Positions 25,282 through 34,310 of a stretch of 64,000 nt of DNA are shown here, piece after piece. Each line of letters opens with the position of its first letter. Within the stretch, counting starts at the first letter, position 1. Source of the stretch: JAWVFK01 sp033856175 (GTDB lineage Bacteria > Actinomycetota > Thermoleophilia > Solirubrobacterales > 70-9); assembly GCA_033856175.1 (NCBI GenBank), contig JAWVFK010000024.1, positions 1-64,000 on the forward strand. The letters are read 5' to 3'. Below the pieces are notes generated by a model that saw only the letters and a program-made list of their open reading frames with translations, was not told the DNA's origin and did not search any database. The translations under genes and the position numbers were made by a program.

Positions 25282-26024
25282 AGACAGCGATTCTCTGCGG
25301 CGGCCGCGGCACGCGGCTGCGCGAGCGCACCGAGTCGATGCCGAAGGCGCTGGTCGAGATCGGCGGCCGACCGATCCTCTGGCATGTGATCCGAATCTAC
25401 GCGGCGCAGGGCTTTCACCGCTTCATCCTCGCGACCGGCTTTCGCGGCGAGATGATCGAGGGCTTCGTCGCCGCTGAGAGCTGGCCGGCCGGGGTCGAGA
25501 TCGAGTGCGTGCCGACCGGCGACGACACGCCGACCGGCGGGCGGATTGCCCGGCTGGCCGATCGCCTCAGCGACGGCACCTTTCTCGCGACCTACTCCGA
25601 CGGCGTCGCCGATGTCGAGCTCGATCGGCTGGTCGCCCGCCATCGCCAGCACGGCGGACTGGCGACGGTCACCGTCGTGCGCCCGCCGCTGCAGTTCGGC
25701 GTCGCCGACCTCGACGGCGATGACCGCGTTTCCGGCTTCCACGAGAAGCCGCCCTCCGAGCACTGGGTCAACGGCGGCTTCTTCTGCTTCGAGCCGGGAG
25801 CGCTCGACTACCTGAGCGAGGACAGCGTCCTCGAGCGCGAGCCGCTCGAGCGCCTTGCTGCCGAAGGCCAGCTCCACGCCCATCGCCACGAGGGCTTCTG
25901 GGACTGCATGGACACCTATAAGGACGCGGTCGCGCTCAACGACCTCTGGCAGTCGGGCCAACCGCCCTGGCGGGTCTGGAGCGACGAGCCTGAACCATCG
26001 GGCGCCCTGGAGCAACCCGCTTGA
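25278..26024 (+). CDS. Sugar-1-phosphate nucleotidyltransferase, RfbF-like
   Basis: A 248-residue nucleotidyltransferase with the N-terminal signature LCGGRGTRLRERTESMPKAL followed by VEIGGRPILWHVIRIY. Closest to glucose-1-phosphate cytidylyltransferase (RfbF), which makes CDP-glucose, but cut-downs of other NDP-sugar synthases look alike. YSDGVADVELDRLVARH is the sugar-binding aspartate region and EKPPSEHWVNGGFFCFEPGA is the typical loop. The TTG start overlaps the sulfur-carrier stop (TTGA). With the next gene it forms a two-step route to a 4-keto-6-deoxy sugar, probably for surface glycans. Confidence 0.85.
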   Translation: MKTAILCGGRGTRLRERTESMPKALVEIGGRPILWHVIRIYAAQGFHRFILATGFRGEMIEGFVAAESWPAGVEIECVPTGDDTPTGGRIARLADRLSDGTFLATYSDGVADVELDRLVARHRQHGGLATVTVVRPPLQFGVADLDGDDRVSGFHEKPPSEHWVNGGFFCFEPGALDYLSEDSVLEREPLERLAAEGQLHAHRHEGFWDCMDTYKDAVALNDLWQSGQPPWRVWSDEPEPSGALEQPA

Positions 26025-26998
26025 AGGGGCGCGCGGCGCTCGTTACCGGCGCCGAGGGATTCGCCGGCTCCTGGCTCGCCAATGCGCTGCTCGAAGAGGG
26101 GGCGTCGGTCGTCGCCTATGACCGCGGTGACCCCGATACGTCCGGGCTCGAGCTGCAGGGGATCGCCGATGACGTCGAGCTGATCCGCGGCGAGCTGACC
26201 GACGGTGAGCTGCTGGCGCGGACGATCGCCGGCCGCGGCGTCGACGCCGTCTTCCACCTCGGCGCGCAGACGATCGTCGGCACCGCCAACGCCTCGCCGC
26301 TGCCGACCTTCGAGTCGAACATCCGCGGCACCTGGGAGCTGCTCGAGGCCTGCCGCGGCGCCGGCGTGCGGACGGTGGTTGTCGCCTCCTCGGACAAGGC
26401 CTACGGCGCCCACGAGCAGCTGCCCTACCGCGAGGACGCGCCGTTGCAGCCGACCTATCCCTACGACGTCTCCAAAGCGGCCGCCGACCTGATCGCCCGC
26501 AGCTACTGGCATACCTATGAGCTGCCGGTGGCGGTGACGCGCTTCGCCAACCTCTACGGCGGCGGCGACCTCAACTTCTCGCGGCTGATCCCGGAGACGG
26601 CGCTGGCGGCGATCGAGGGCCGGCGGCCGCAGCTGCGCTCCGACGGCAGCCCCGAGCGCGACTACCTCTACGTCGAGGATGCGGCCCGCGCCTACTTGGC
26701 GATCGCCGCGGCGCTCGACGAGGGCCGGGGCAGGGGAGAGGCCTTCAACGCCGGCGGCGGCGAGCCGCACGCGGTGCGTGAGATCGTCGAGCTGCTCGGC
26801 GAGATCGCCGGCGCCCCGCTGAACCCCGACTTTCGCGGTGATGGCACACCGCCGGGCGAGATCGACCGCCAGTACCTCGACTCGACCAAGCTGCGGCAGA
26901 CGACGGGCTGGGAGCCGCGGGTCGACCTACGCGAGGGGCTGGCGCTGACGCTGGATTGGTACCGCGCCCACCCGGAGGCGCGGCCGGCGAAGTCGTAG
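26021..26998 (+). CDS. NAD-dependent sugar-nucleotide 4,6-dehydratase, CDP-glucose type
   Basis: A 325-residue short-chain dehydrogenase/epimerase-fold enzyme. The cofactor loop is VTGAEGFAGSWLANAL. AVFHLGAQTIVG, VVASSDKAYG and YPYDVSKAAADL provide the SDR catalytic Ser/Tyr/Lys. SDK-Y and PYD-SK are typical of RfbG-type CDP-glucose 4,6-dehydratases; a GDP-mannose enzyme is less likely. It starts with TTG, overlapping the previous stop (TTGA). No downstream aminotransferase or epimerase gene follows. The stop region contains a small GATCC/GGATC inverted repeat shared with the convergent topoisomerase gene. Confidence 0.85.
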   Translation: MKGRAALVTGAEGFAGSWLANALLEEGASVVAYDRGDPDTSGLELQGIADDVELIRGELTDGELLARTIAGRGVDAVFHLGAQTIVGTANASPLPTFESNIRGTWELLEACRGAGVRTVVVASSDKAYGAHEQLPYREDAPLQPTYPYDVSKAAADLIARSYWHTYELPVAVTRFANLYGGGDLNFSRLIPETALAAIEGRRPQLRSDGSPERDYLYVEDAARAYLAIAAALDEGRGRGEAFNAGGGEPHAVREIVELLGEIAGAPLNPDFRGDGTPPGEIDRQYLDSTKLRQTTGWEPRVDLREGLALTLDWYRAHPEARPAKS

Positions 26999-27019
26999 AT
27001 CCTCCAACCAGGGGATCGG

Positions 27020-28027
27020 TCAGTCGATCAGCCGGATCACCGCGCGCTCGATCGTCTCGCGATCGATGAAGTCGTCGGTGCGCGAGGCGGCGCGGCCGAG
27101 CGCCGGGCCGATCGTCTCACCAGAGTCGAAGCGGTCGAAGACCCGCGGGTCGATGTAGGAGCGCCGGCAGACCGCCGGGGTGTTGCCGAGGTACTCGGAG
27201 ACGACCTTGACGGCGTCGCTGATCCGTCGCTTGCGCGCCGTCGGCGAGAGCTCCTTCGGCTGGTGCGCGGCGAGGTTCACCGCGGCGAGCACCGTCGCAT
27301 TCCAGGTGCGGAAGTCCTTGGCGCTGAAATCGCCGCCGCTGAGCTCCTTTATGTACTCGTTGATGTCGGTCGAGCGGACGTCGGCCCAGCCGCCGTTGCG
27401 ACGGTAGGCGAGCAGCTCCGGACCGCCGGCGCGGCGCCGCTTCAAAGCCTTGATCACCGGCAGCACCTGGTCGTCGACGATCGACTGAACCCGTCGCTGG
27501 CCGCTCTTGGCCGGGAAGTCGAAGCTGACCTGGTGATCGGCGATCGTGACGTGGTCCTTGCGCAGCGTCGCCAGCCCATAGGTCTCGTTGAGCTCGACGT
27601 AGCGCTCGCTGCCGATGCGAAAGAAGCCGAGGTCGAGCAGCCGCACCGCGCAGGCGAGCACGTGCGCCCGATCGAGCTCCTCACCGGCGAGCTCGGCCGC
27701 CAGGCGCTTGCGCAGCTTCGGCAGCTTGCGGCCGAAGTCGAGCGTCTGGTCGAACTTCTCACGGCCACGCCGCTCGTGCCAGGTGTCGTGGTACAGGTAC
27801 TGCTTGCGCCCGGCGGCATCGATCCCCGTCGCCTGGATGTGACCAAAGGGATCGAGGCAGATCCAGACGTCCTTCCAGGCCGGCGGGATCGCCAGCTCCC
27901 CGATCCGAGCCAGCGTCTTGCGGTCGCGAACCGCCCGCCCATCCTCACGCAGGTACTCGAACCCGCGCCCCCGCCGCCGCCGCGAGATCCCCGGCCCCGA
28001 GCAGTCGATCCGTCGCAGCCGTGGCAT
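27020..28027 (-). CDS. DNA topoisomerase IB
   Basis: A 335-residue bacterial type IB topoisomerase that relaxes supercoils through a 3'-phosphotyrosine. PRLRRIDCSGPGISRRRRGR, then IPPAWKDVWICLDPFGHIQA and LYHDTWHERRGREKFDQ are family-typical. Catalytic Arg/Lys lie in LGFFRIGSERYVELNETYG and SAKDFRTWNATV. The active Tyr is in VCRRSYIDPRVFDRF. I chose the ATG at 28027 because homology starts there. The frame is open for 106 more codons only by reading through the tRNA-Arg gene. Such genes are common in actinobacteria and accessory to the main topoisomerases. Confidence 0.94.
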   Translation of the reverse strand: MPRLRRIDCSGPGISRRRRGRGFEYLREDGRAVRDRKTLARIGELAIPPAWKDVWICLDPFGHIQATGIDAAGRKQYLYHDTWHERRGREKFDQTLDFGRKLPKLRKRLAAELAGEELDRAHVLACAVRLLDLGFFRIGSERYVELNETYGLATLRKDHVTIADHQVSFDFPAKSGQRRVQSIVDDQVLPVIKALKRRRAGGPELLAYRRNGGWADVRSTDINEYIKELSGGDFSAKDFRTWNATVLAAVNLAAHQPKELSPTARKRRISDAVKVVSEYLGNTPAVCRRSYIDPRVFDRFDSGETIGPALGRAASRTDDFIDRETIERAVIRLID

Positions 28028-28064
28028 CAGCGCGCAGTAACTACCCGACGCCGATTCCCGGAAA

Positions 28065-28138
28065 CGCGCCCGGCAGGATTCGAACCTGCGGCCTCCGCCT
28101 CCGGAGGGCGGCGCTCTATCCAGCTGAGCTACGGGCGC
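28065..28138 (-). tRNA. tRNA-Arg (anticodon CCG)
   Basis: The minus strand reads GCGCCCGTAGCTCAGCTGG and on, folding as a complete cloverleaf. The acceptor stem is GCGCCCG/CGGGCGC. The D-arm holds AGCTCAGCTGGATAGAGC. The anticodon stem CCGCC/GGCGG encloses CTCCGGA (anticodon CCG). The T-loop is GGTTCGAATCC, with G as discriminator. CCA is not encoded. It lies between topoisomerase IB and RNase Z. Confidence 0.97.
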
Positions 28139-28247
28139 TCGGCGCCAGTCTAGCCGCGGCTCATACGGCGGCCGGCGGCTACGCAGGCGTTCGGCTGCAG
28201 CGGGCCGACCGCCCGTGGGCGGCGTCGCGGCTACGGTAGGCCGCGCC

Positions 28248-29342
28248 ATGGATCTCTCGCTTGCCTTCCTCGGAACCGGCGGCTCGGTGCCGACTGCGCG
28301 CCGGGCCACCGCCTGCCTGCTCGTGCGGCGCGGCGGCGACCGCATCCTCTTCGACTGCGGCGAGGGTGCCCAGCGCCAGATGCAGTGCTCGACCGGCCTT
28401 GTCCAGCTCGACGAGATCTACATCACCCACTACCACGCCGATCATTACCTCGGCCTGCCAGGCCTGCTGAAGACCTACGACCTCCAGGACCGCGAAGCGC
28501 CGCTGAAGATCCACGGCCCGCCGGGCCTGGGCGAGCTGTTCAAGGCGCTGCGGCGGATCATGGGCCGAGTCGCCTACGACATCCAGCTGATCGAGCTGCA
28601 GCCCGCCGAGTCGGTGCCCCACGACGGTTACGAGATCACCCCCTTCCCGGTCGAGCACCGGATGGCGGCCTACGGCTACGCCCTCATAGAGGAGGACCGC
28701 CCGGGCCGCTTCGACATGGAACGAGCCAGGGAGCTGGGCGTCCCCGAGGGCCCCGCCTGGGGAGCCCTGCAGCGAGGCGAGTCGGTGGAAGGCGAGGCAG
28801 GCACCGTCATCCCGAGCGACGTTCTCGGCGCCCCGCGCCCCAGCCGCCGCGTGGTCATCACCGGCGACACGGCTCCATGCCCCGGAACCGCAGCGATGGC
28901 AGCAAACGCCGAGCTCCTGGTCCACGACGCCAGCTTCGCCGACGAGGAAACCGCCCGCGCGGCAGAGACAGGTCATTCAACAGCCCGTCAGGCAGCCGAG
29001 CTGGCCGCCGAAGCCAAAACCAAGCTCCTGGCCCTGGTCCACATCTCCTCCCGCTACCACGTAGGAGCAGTGCTGGAAGAAGCAAGAGAGGCCTTCGAAC
29101 CAACAATCGCCCCAAGGGACTTCGACCTAATCGACATCCCATTCCCCGAAAAGGCCCTTCCTCAGCTAATTAAAAAAGGCGCGTTGCAAGACCAAGGGCC
29201 CGCCGAGACAAGCGAGACAACGGAGCCCAAGGCCGGCCCCGCCGCCGAGGCAAGCGAGACACCGGAGCCCAAGGCCGGCCCCGCCGCCGAGGCAAGCGAG
29301 GCAACGGAGCCCAAGACCGGGTCCGCCGCCGAGGCGGACTAG
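28248..29342 (+). CDS. rnz: Ribonuclease Z with a repetitive C-terminal tail
   Basis: A 364-residue tRNA 3'-endonuclease of the metallo-beta-lactamase fold, which removes 3' trailers so that CCA can be added. LGTGGSVPTARRATACLLV starts the fold, and ITHYHADHYLGLPGLL is the zinc-binding motif. VVITGDTAPCPGT and LVHDASFADEE follow, with LALVHISSRY near the end of the core. Residues from about 316 on form a Glu/Ala/Pro tail made of 14-residue repeats, absent from standard RNase Z of about 310 residues. From about base 29050 codon choice shifts toward A-ending codons, unlike the rest of the gene. The ATG at 28248 begins the homology. Confidence 0.94.
   Translation: MDLSLAFLGTGGSVPTARRATACLLVRRGGDRILFDCGEGAQRQMQCSTGLVQLDEIYITHYHADHYLGLPGLLKTYDLQDREAPLKIHGPPGLGELFKALRRIMGRVAYDIQLIELQPAESVPHDGYEITPFPVEHRMAAYGYALIEEDRPGRFDMERARELGVPEGPAWGALQRGESVEGEAGTVIPSDVLGAPRPSRRVVITGDTAPCPGTAAMAANAELLVHDASFADEETARAAETGHSTARQAAELAAEAKTKLLALVHISSRYHVGAVLEEAREAFEPTIAPRDFDLIDIPFPEKALPQLIKKGALQDQGPAETSETTEPKAGPAAEASETPEPKAGPAAEASEATEPKTGSAAEAD
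29200..29339 (+). repeat. 42-bp tandem repeat, about 3.3 copies, in the rnz 3' end
   Basis: Each unit encodes a 14-residue block such as AAEASETPEPKAGP. Copies are nearly identical at DNA level, so expansion is recent and copy number probably varies between strains. The tail is acidic with one Lys per unit. Confidence 0.9.
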
Positions 29343-29637
29343 ACCCGGCTCCATCAACCGGGCGGATCTCTGTCCCGGAGCTGGGCTCGCGCGCGAGCCT
29401 GCTCGCGGGTGAGTGCAGATCCGGGCCAAAAGGCCCCAAATCAAGAAAGGACCCGGCCTCCAAGGGTCCGGTGGACCCGGCACCCAGCTCTCGTGGACCC
29501 GGCGCTCGGGGTCGCGTTCCTCAGGGCCCGGCCAATCAAACCCCGCGAATTGCGAAAGGACCCGCCCCCAGCGCCGCCGCCTGTTCAGAAACCGCCAACC
29601 CCACTGCTACGCTGCCCCCCGTCGGTTCCTTTAACCA
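29343..29637. other. 295-bp non-coding region upstream of pyrR
   Basis: No convincing gene. It holds several GGACCCGG-type repeats (29450-29515), a small GGGCC-AAAA-GGCCC hairpin at 29423-29436 that may end the rnz transcript, and C-rich stretches. The pyr promoter must lie here but no -10/-35 pair stands out. A long pyr leader RNA is likely. Confidence 0.5.
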
Positions 29638-29660
29638 GGTCCAGAGAGGCCAAGAAGGAG
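29638..29660 (+). promoter_or_regulatory. PyrR-binding RNA loop next to the pyrR ribosome site
   Basis: GGTCCAGAGAGGCC (29638-29651) matches the consensus PyrR-binding loop known from Bacillus pyr leaders. It is followed at once by AAGAAGGAG (29652-29660), the pyrR ribosome site. No terminator is near. PyrR bound with UMP should block ribosome entry, as described for Mycobacterium smegmatis pyr control by translational repression. Confidence 0.85.
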
Positions 29661-29668
29661 CGCGTGTT

Positions 29669-30271
29669 TTGGAAGATAGGGTCGTACTAGACCGCGATGA
29701 CCTGCGACGGACCCTGGTCCGCATCGCTCACGAGATCGTCGAGAAGAACGCCGATGGCGAGTTGGCCATCGTCGGCATCCATACCCGCGGCGCCCACATC
29801 GCCTCGCGCCTGCACGCCCTGGTCGGCGAGCTGACCGGCAGCGAGCTGCCGCTGGGCGACATCGACATCTCCTTCTACCGCGACGACCACGGCGTCGACC
29901 AGCCGCCGGCCGCGGAGGGCGCCGGCCAGCGCCAGCCCGTCGTCCACGCCTCCCATCTCGACTTCGGCCTCGACGAGCGCACCGTGGTCCTGGTCGACGA
30001 CGTCCTCTTCACCGGCCGCACCGTCCGCGCCGCGATCGACGCCCTCTTCGACTACGGCCGTCCCCGCCGGGTCCAGCTCGCCGTGCTCGTCGACCGCGGC
30101 CACCGCGAGCTGCCGATCCGCCCCGACTTCGTCGGCAAGAACCTGCCGACCGCGCGCGAGGAGCGCGTCAACGTCAGGCTCGAGGAGTCGGACGAGGTCG
30201 ACGAGGTGACGATCGTCGCCGGCTCGCCGGCCGGGGCCGGCGTCGGCGGCGGCCAAGAGGAGGGCTCGTGA
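29669..30271 (+). CDS. pyrR: PyrR, bifunctional pyr regulator and uracil phosphoribosyltransferase
   Basis: A 200-residue RNA-binding regulator. With UMP bound it represses the pyr operon, and it can also convert uracil plus PRPP to UMP. VVLDRDDLRRTLVRIAHEIV starts the homology, and DIDISFYRDDHG is conserved in PyrR. TVVLVDDVLFTGRTVRAAID is the PRPP-binding loop, followed by ELPIRPDFVGKNLPTA. The TTG at 29669 is set by GAAGGAG eight bases upstream. The PyrR-binding loop lies just before that site, so PyrR should repress itself and the coupled downstream genes. The stop overlaps pyrB (GTGA). Confidence 0.95.
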   Translation: MEDRVVLDRDDLRRTLVRIAHEIVEKNADGELAIVGIHTRGAHIASRLHALVGELTGSELPLGDIDISFYRDDHGVDQPPAAEGAGQRQPVVHASHLDFGLDERTVVLVDDVLFTGRTVRAAIDALFDYGRPRRVQLAVLVDRGHRELPIRPDFVGKNLPTAREERVNVRLEESDEVDEVTIVAGSPAGAGVGGGQEEGS

Positions 30272-31233
30272 AGCACCTGCTGGCCGTCGAGCACCTCTCG
30301 CGTGAGCAGATCGAGCGCATCCTCGAGCGCGCCGAGAGCTTCGCCGAGGTCGGCCGGCGCGACATCAAGAAGGTGCCGACCCTGCGCGGCCGCACCGTCG
30401 TCAACCTCTTCTTCGAGTCCTCGACGCGGACCAGCTCGTCGTTCGAGCTCGCGGCCAAGCGCCTCTCGGCCGACGTGGTCTCGATCAAATCGGCGGGATC
30501 GGCGGTCGACAAGGGCGAGTCGCTCAAGGACACGGTGATGACGCTGTCGGCCTACGACCCGGCGGCGATCGTCATCCGCTCGCCGCACGCCGGCGCCGCC
30601 GAGCTGGTCTCGCGCTGGGTCGAGGCCTCGGTGATCAACGCCGGCGACGGCAAGCACGAGCACCCGAGCCAGGCGCTGCTCGACGTCTTCACGCTGCGCC
30701 GGCGGCTCGGCTCGCTCGAGGGCCGCAAGATCTGGATCGTCGGCGACATCCTCCACAGCCGCGTCGCCCGCTCGGGCATCCTCGCCTTCGGCTCGCTCGG
30801 CGCCGAGGTGACGCTCGCCGGCCCGCCGACGCTGATCCCGCGCGGCATCGAGCAGCTCGGCTGCCAGGTCCGCTACGACCTCGACGACCTCGGCGAGGCC
30901 GATGTCGTCTACGCCCTGCGGATGCAGCGCGAGCGGATGAGCGAGAGCTTCATCCCCTCGCTGCGCGAGTACGCCGCCCGCTACCAGATCGACTCTCGCC
31001 GGCTGGCGCCGCGCCAGCTGCTGATGCACCCGGGACCGGTCAACCGCGGCGTCGAGCTCTCGCCCGAGGTGATCGACTCGCCGCAGTCGCTGATCGCCGA
31101 GCAGGTCGAGAGCGGCCTCGTCGTCCGCATGGCGATCCTCTACGAGCTGCTCGCCGGCGGCGATCGCGTCCGCGCCGGCACGGCGACGCCGGGTGAGCCG
31201 GCCGAGCCGCCCAGGATCGGCCAGCCGGCGTGA
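30268..31233 (+). CDS. pyrB: Aspartate carbamoyltransferase catalytic subunit
   Basis: A 321-residue enzyme joining carbamoyl phosphate and aspartate in the first committed pyrimidine step. FFESSTRTSSSFELAAKRL holds the STRT carbamoyl-phosphate motif. HPSQALLDVFTLRR and VGDILHSRVARSG are family-typical, as is HPGPVNRGVELSPEV near the C-terminus. The GTG overlaps the pyrR stop by 4 bp. No pyrI regulatory subunit is present, so control is probably by PyrR at RNA level. Confidence 0.97.
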   Translation: MKHLLAVEHLSREQIERILERAESFAEVGRRDIKKVPTLRGRTVVNLFFESSTRTSSSFELAAKRLSADVVSIKSAGSAVDKGESLKDTVMTLSAYDPAAIVIRSPHAGAAELVSRWVEASVINAGDGKHEHPSQALLDVFTLRRRLGSLEGRKIWIVGDILHSRVARSGILAFGSLGAEVTLAGPPTLIPRGIEQLGCQVRYDLDDLGEADVVYALRMQRERMSESFIPSLREYAARYQIDSRRLAPRQLLMHPGPVNRGVELSPEVIDSPQSLIAEQVESGLVVRMAILYELLAGGDRVRAGTATPGEPAEPPRIGQPA

Positions 31234-32576
31234 GCGCCCTGGACCTCCTCAGCTGGCGGCGCGGTGCCGGCGCCGACCTACTGCTGCGGCGGGCGACCGT
31301 CGTCGACCCGCGGGCCGGCATCGACGCGCCGCACGACGTCGTCATTCGCGGCGGCGAGGTCGCCGAGCTGGCCGAGCCCGGCTCCGCCGCCGAGGACGGC
31401 CTCGAGGTCATCGACGCCGAGGGCCTGCACGCCTTCCCCGCCTTCTTCGACCCTCACGTCCACCTGCGCACTCCGGGGCGCGAGGACGAGGAGGACCTCG
31501 AGACCGGCAGCCGCGCCGCCGCCGCCGGCGGCTACGCCGGCATCCTGGCGATGGCCAACACCGAGCCGGCGGTCGACTCGGCGTCCGTCCTCGGCTCGCT
31601 GCGCGAGCGCGCCGAGCGCGAGGCGAGCATCCCGATCGGCTTCCTCGCCAACGTCACAAAGGGCATGGCCGGGCAGGAGCTGGTCGAGATGGCCGAGCTG
31701 CGCGACGCCGGCGCGATCGCCTTCTCCGACGACGGCCTGCCGATCCGCGACGCCGGCCTGATGCGGCGGGCGCTTCAGTACCAGCGGCTCTGCGGCGGCT
31801 CGATCGCCCTGCACCAGGAAGACCCGGCGCTCTCGGGCAAGGGAGTGATGCACGAGGGCGAGGTCTCGGCTGCGCTCGGCCTCGCCGGCATCCCCTCGAT
31901 CTCGGAGTCGACGATGATCGCCCGCGACGCCGCGATCGCCCTCTACGAGGAAGGCCGGATCCACGTCCAGCACCTCTCGGCGATCGAGTCGATCGCGGCG
32001 GTCGCCACGGCCAAGGAAGCCGGCGCCGCGATCAGCTGCGAGGTCACGCCGCACCACCTGACGCTGACCGACGACGCCGTCCGCAGCCTCGACGCCCGCT
32101 TCAAGATGAACCCGCCGCTTCGCAGCGAGGCCGACCGCCAGGCGCTGATCGAGGCGCTCCGCAGCGGCACGATCGACTGCATCGCCACCGACCACGCGCC
32201 CCACTCGGTCGACGAAAAGGAGGTGCCGTTCGAGCAGGCGGCGATGGGGGTCACCGGGCTGGAGACTGCCTTCGCCGTCCTCCACACCGACCTCGTCCTG
32301 GCCGGGATCATCGACCTCGGACTGCTGATCGAGCGTCTGGGCGCCGGCGCCGAGCTCTTCGACCTGCCGGCGTCGAGCCTGGCGCCGGGCTCGCCCGCCA
32401 ACCTCACGCTCGTCGACCTGGAGGCCGAGTGGGAGGTGGGCGCCGAGGGCTACGAGAGCCGCTCGGAGAACTCCTGCTTCGCCGACCGCCGCCTGACCGG
32501 CCGCGTGCTCATGACGGTCGCCGCCGGCCAGGTCGCCTTCCGCCAACGCAGCTTTGCCATAGGAGCGGCGGCGTGA
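31230..32576 (+). CDS. pyrC: Dihydroorotase
   Basis: A 448-residue zinc amidohydrolase of the type I, PyrC-like class that closes carbamoyl aspartate to dihydroorotate. The metal motif is DPHVHLRTPG. GFLANVTKGMAG and LHQEDPALSGKGVMHEG follow, then CEVTPHHLTLTDD, KMNPPLRSEADR and ATDHAPHSVDEKEVPFEQA. The start is GTG, overlapping pyrB by GTGA. Full length for the family. Confidence 0.97.
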   Translation: MSALDLLSWRRGAGADLLLRRATVVDPRAGIDAPHDVVIRGGEVAELAEPGSAAEDGLEVIDAEGLHAFPAFFDPHVHLRTPGREDEEDLETGSRAAAAGGYAGILAMANTEPAVDSASVLGSLRERAEREASIPIGFLANVTKGMAGQELVEMAELRDAGAIAFSDDGLPIRDAGLMRRALQYQRLCGGSIALHQEDPALSGKGVMHEGEVSAALGLAGIPSISESTMIARDAAIALYEEGRIHVQHLSAIESIAAVATAKEAGAAISCEVTPHHLTLTDDAVRSLDARFKMNPPLRSEADRQALIEALRSGTIDCIATDHAPHSVDEKEVPFEQAAMGVTGLETAFAVLHTDLVLAGIIDLGLLIERLGAGAELFDLPASSLAPGSPANLTLVDLEAEWEVGAEGYESRSENSCFADRRLTGRVLMTVAAGQVAFRQRSFAIGAAA

Positions 32577-32607
32577 GCGCCGCTTCTTTTCTCTCTGGAG
32601 CAGCCGC

Positions 32608-33177
32608 GTGACCCGACAGCTTTCGGTCGTCAGCTCTCAGCGCGGCAAGCTCGACCGCAACCGCACCGCGCTCGTCGTCGTCGACATCCAGGAGGCATTC
32701 CGCAAGGCGGTGCCGCCGTTCGGCGAGATCGCGACCAACGCCGGCAAGCTCGTCGCCGGCGCCAGGACGATGGGGGTGCCGGTGCTCGTCACCGAGCAGT
32801 ACCCGAAGGGGCTGGGGGAGACCGTCGCCGAGGTGGCCAGTCAGCTGCCCGATGACGTCAAGCCACTGGAGAAGACGCGCTTCTCGGCGGCCGAGGCCGA
32901 GGGCTTCGACCTCGGCGGCCGTGACCAGGCGCTCGTCTGCGGCATCGAGACCCACGTCTGCGTCAACCAGACGGTGCTCGACCTGCTGGCCTCGAGCGTC
33001 GAGGTCCACGTCGCCCGCGACGCCGTCGGCTCGCGGACAAAGGCGAACTGGGAGCTGGGACTGCACAAGGTCGAGTCGGCCGGCGCCGTCGTCACCAGCG
33101 TCGAGACGGCTCTGTTCGAGCTGCTGGGCGGCGCCGAGGCGCCGGAGTTCAAGCAGGTCCAGGCCCTTGTCAGGTAA
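32608..33177 (+). CDS. Isochorismatase-family hydrolase inside the pyr operon
   Basis: A 189-residue cysteine hydrolase of the isochorismatase superfamily. The triad is Asp in LVVVDIQEAF, Lys in LEKTRFSAAE, and Cys in GIETHVCVNQTV. It lacks features that would identify nicotinamidase or ureidoacrylate hydrolase with certainty. It lies 31 bp after pyrC with its own ribosome site (GGAG at 32597-32600) and overlaps the start of carA. Its place suggests a task linked to pyrimidine or carbamoyl metabolism, but the substrate is not known. The short gap before it shows no promoter. Confidence 0.9.
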   Translation: MTRQLSVVSSQRGKLDRNRTALVVVDIQEAFRKAVPPFGEIATNAGKLVAGARTMGVPVLVTEQYPKGLGETVAEVASQLPDDVKPLEKTRFSAAEAEGFDLGGRDQALVCGIETHVCVNQTVLDLLASSVEVHVARDAVGSRTKANWELGLHKVESAGAVVTSVETALFELLGGAEAPEFKQVQALVR

Positions 33178-34310
33178 CGGCCCGGCAGAGCGCGGTGGCT
33201 TCGTCCTGCTCGAGGACGGCAGCCGCTTCGACGGCGCCCTCGTCGCCGGGGCGGACTCGCCGATCGCCGGCGAGGTCGTCTTCAACACGGCGATGACCGG
33301 CTACCAGGAGTCGGTCACCGACCCCTCCTACGCCGGCCAGATCATCGTCTTCACATATCCGCTGATCGGCAACTACGGCGTCAGCGCGGCGGCGATGGAG
33401 TCCGACTCCGCCCACGCCCGCGGCGTGATCATGCGCGACGCCAAGAACAGCGAGGACGCGGCGAGCGCCGAGGGAGGCTGGCTCGACTGGCTGCGCGACT
33501 GCGGCGTCGCCGCGATCAGCGGCGTCGACACCCGGTCACTGGTCCGCCACATCCGCGACAAGGGAGCGATGCGCGGCGGCATCTTCGCCGCCGAGATGTC
33601 GGCCGCCGAGGCGCACGACCGCATCGTCGCCGAGCCCTCGATGGAGGGCGCCGACCTCGCCAGCACCGTCACCCCGAGCGAGCCGATCCGCTTCGACGGC
33701 GACGGCCCCCACGTCGTCGGCATCGACACCGGTATCAAGCTCTCGATCGTCCGCCAGCTGCGGCAGCGCGACTGCCGCCTGACGCTGCTGCCCTGCGGCT
33801 CCTCGGCCGAGCAGGTGCTCGCCGAGGAGCCCGACCTCGTCTTCCTCGCCAACGGCCCCGGCGATCCCGCCGCCCTCGACCACGTCGTCGAGACGGTGCG
33901 CGGCGTCGTCGGCAAGAAGCCGGTCGTCGGCATCTGCCTCGGCCACCAGCTGCTCTGCCGTGCCGTCGGCCTCGAGACCTTCAAGCTGCCCTTCGGCCAC
34001 CGCGGCGCCAACCACCCCGTCAAGGACCTGGCGACCGGCAAGATCGACATCACCTCGCAGAACCACGGCTTCGCCGTCGCCGGCCCCAACGGCGAGGCCA
34101 AGCTCGAGACCGACGAGCCGATCCGCTGGCAGACCGACTTCGGCGAGGCCGAGCTCTCGCACCTGAACCTCTACGACCGCACGGTCGAGGGCCTGATCCT
34201 CCGCGACGTCCCCGGTGCAACGGTCCAGTACCACCCGGAGGCAGGCCCGGGCCCCCACGACGCCCGCTACCTCTTCGACCGCTTCCTGACCCTCGCTGCG
34301 GAGGGGTCCG

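Noticed and set aside
28028..28345. N-terminal extension of the topoisomerase IB frame
   Set aside because: It reads through tRNA-Arg and gives the typical RRFESCRA artefact peptide of a translated tRNA.
29200..29339. Possible CRISPR array
   Set aside because: The units are contiguous 42-bp coding repeats without spacers, in frame inside rnz.
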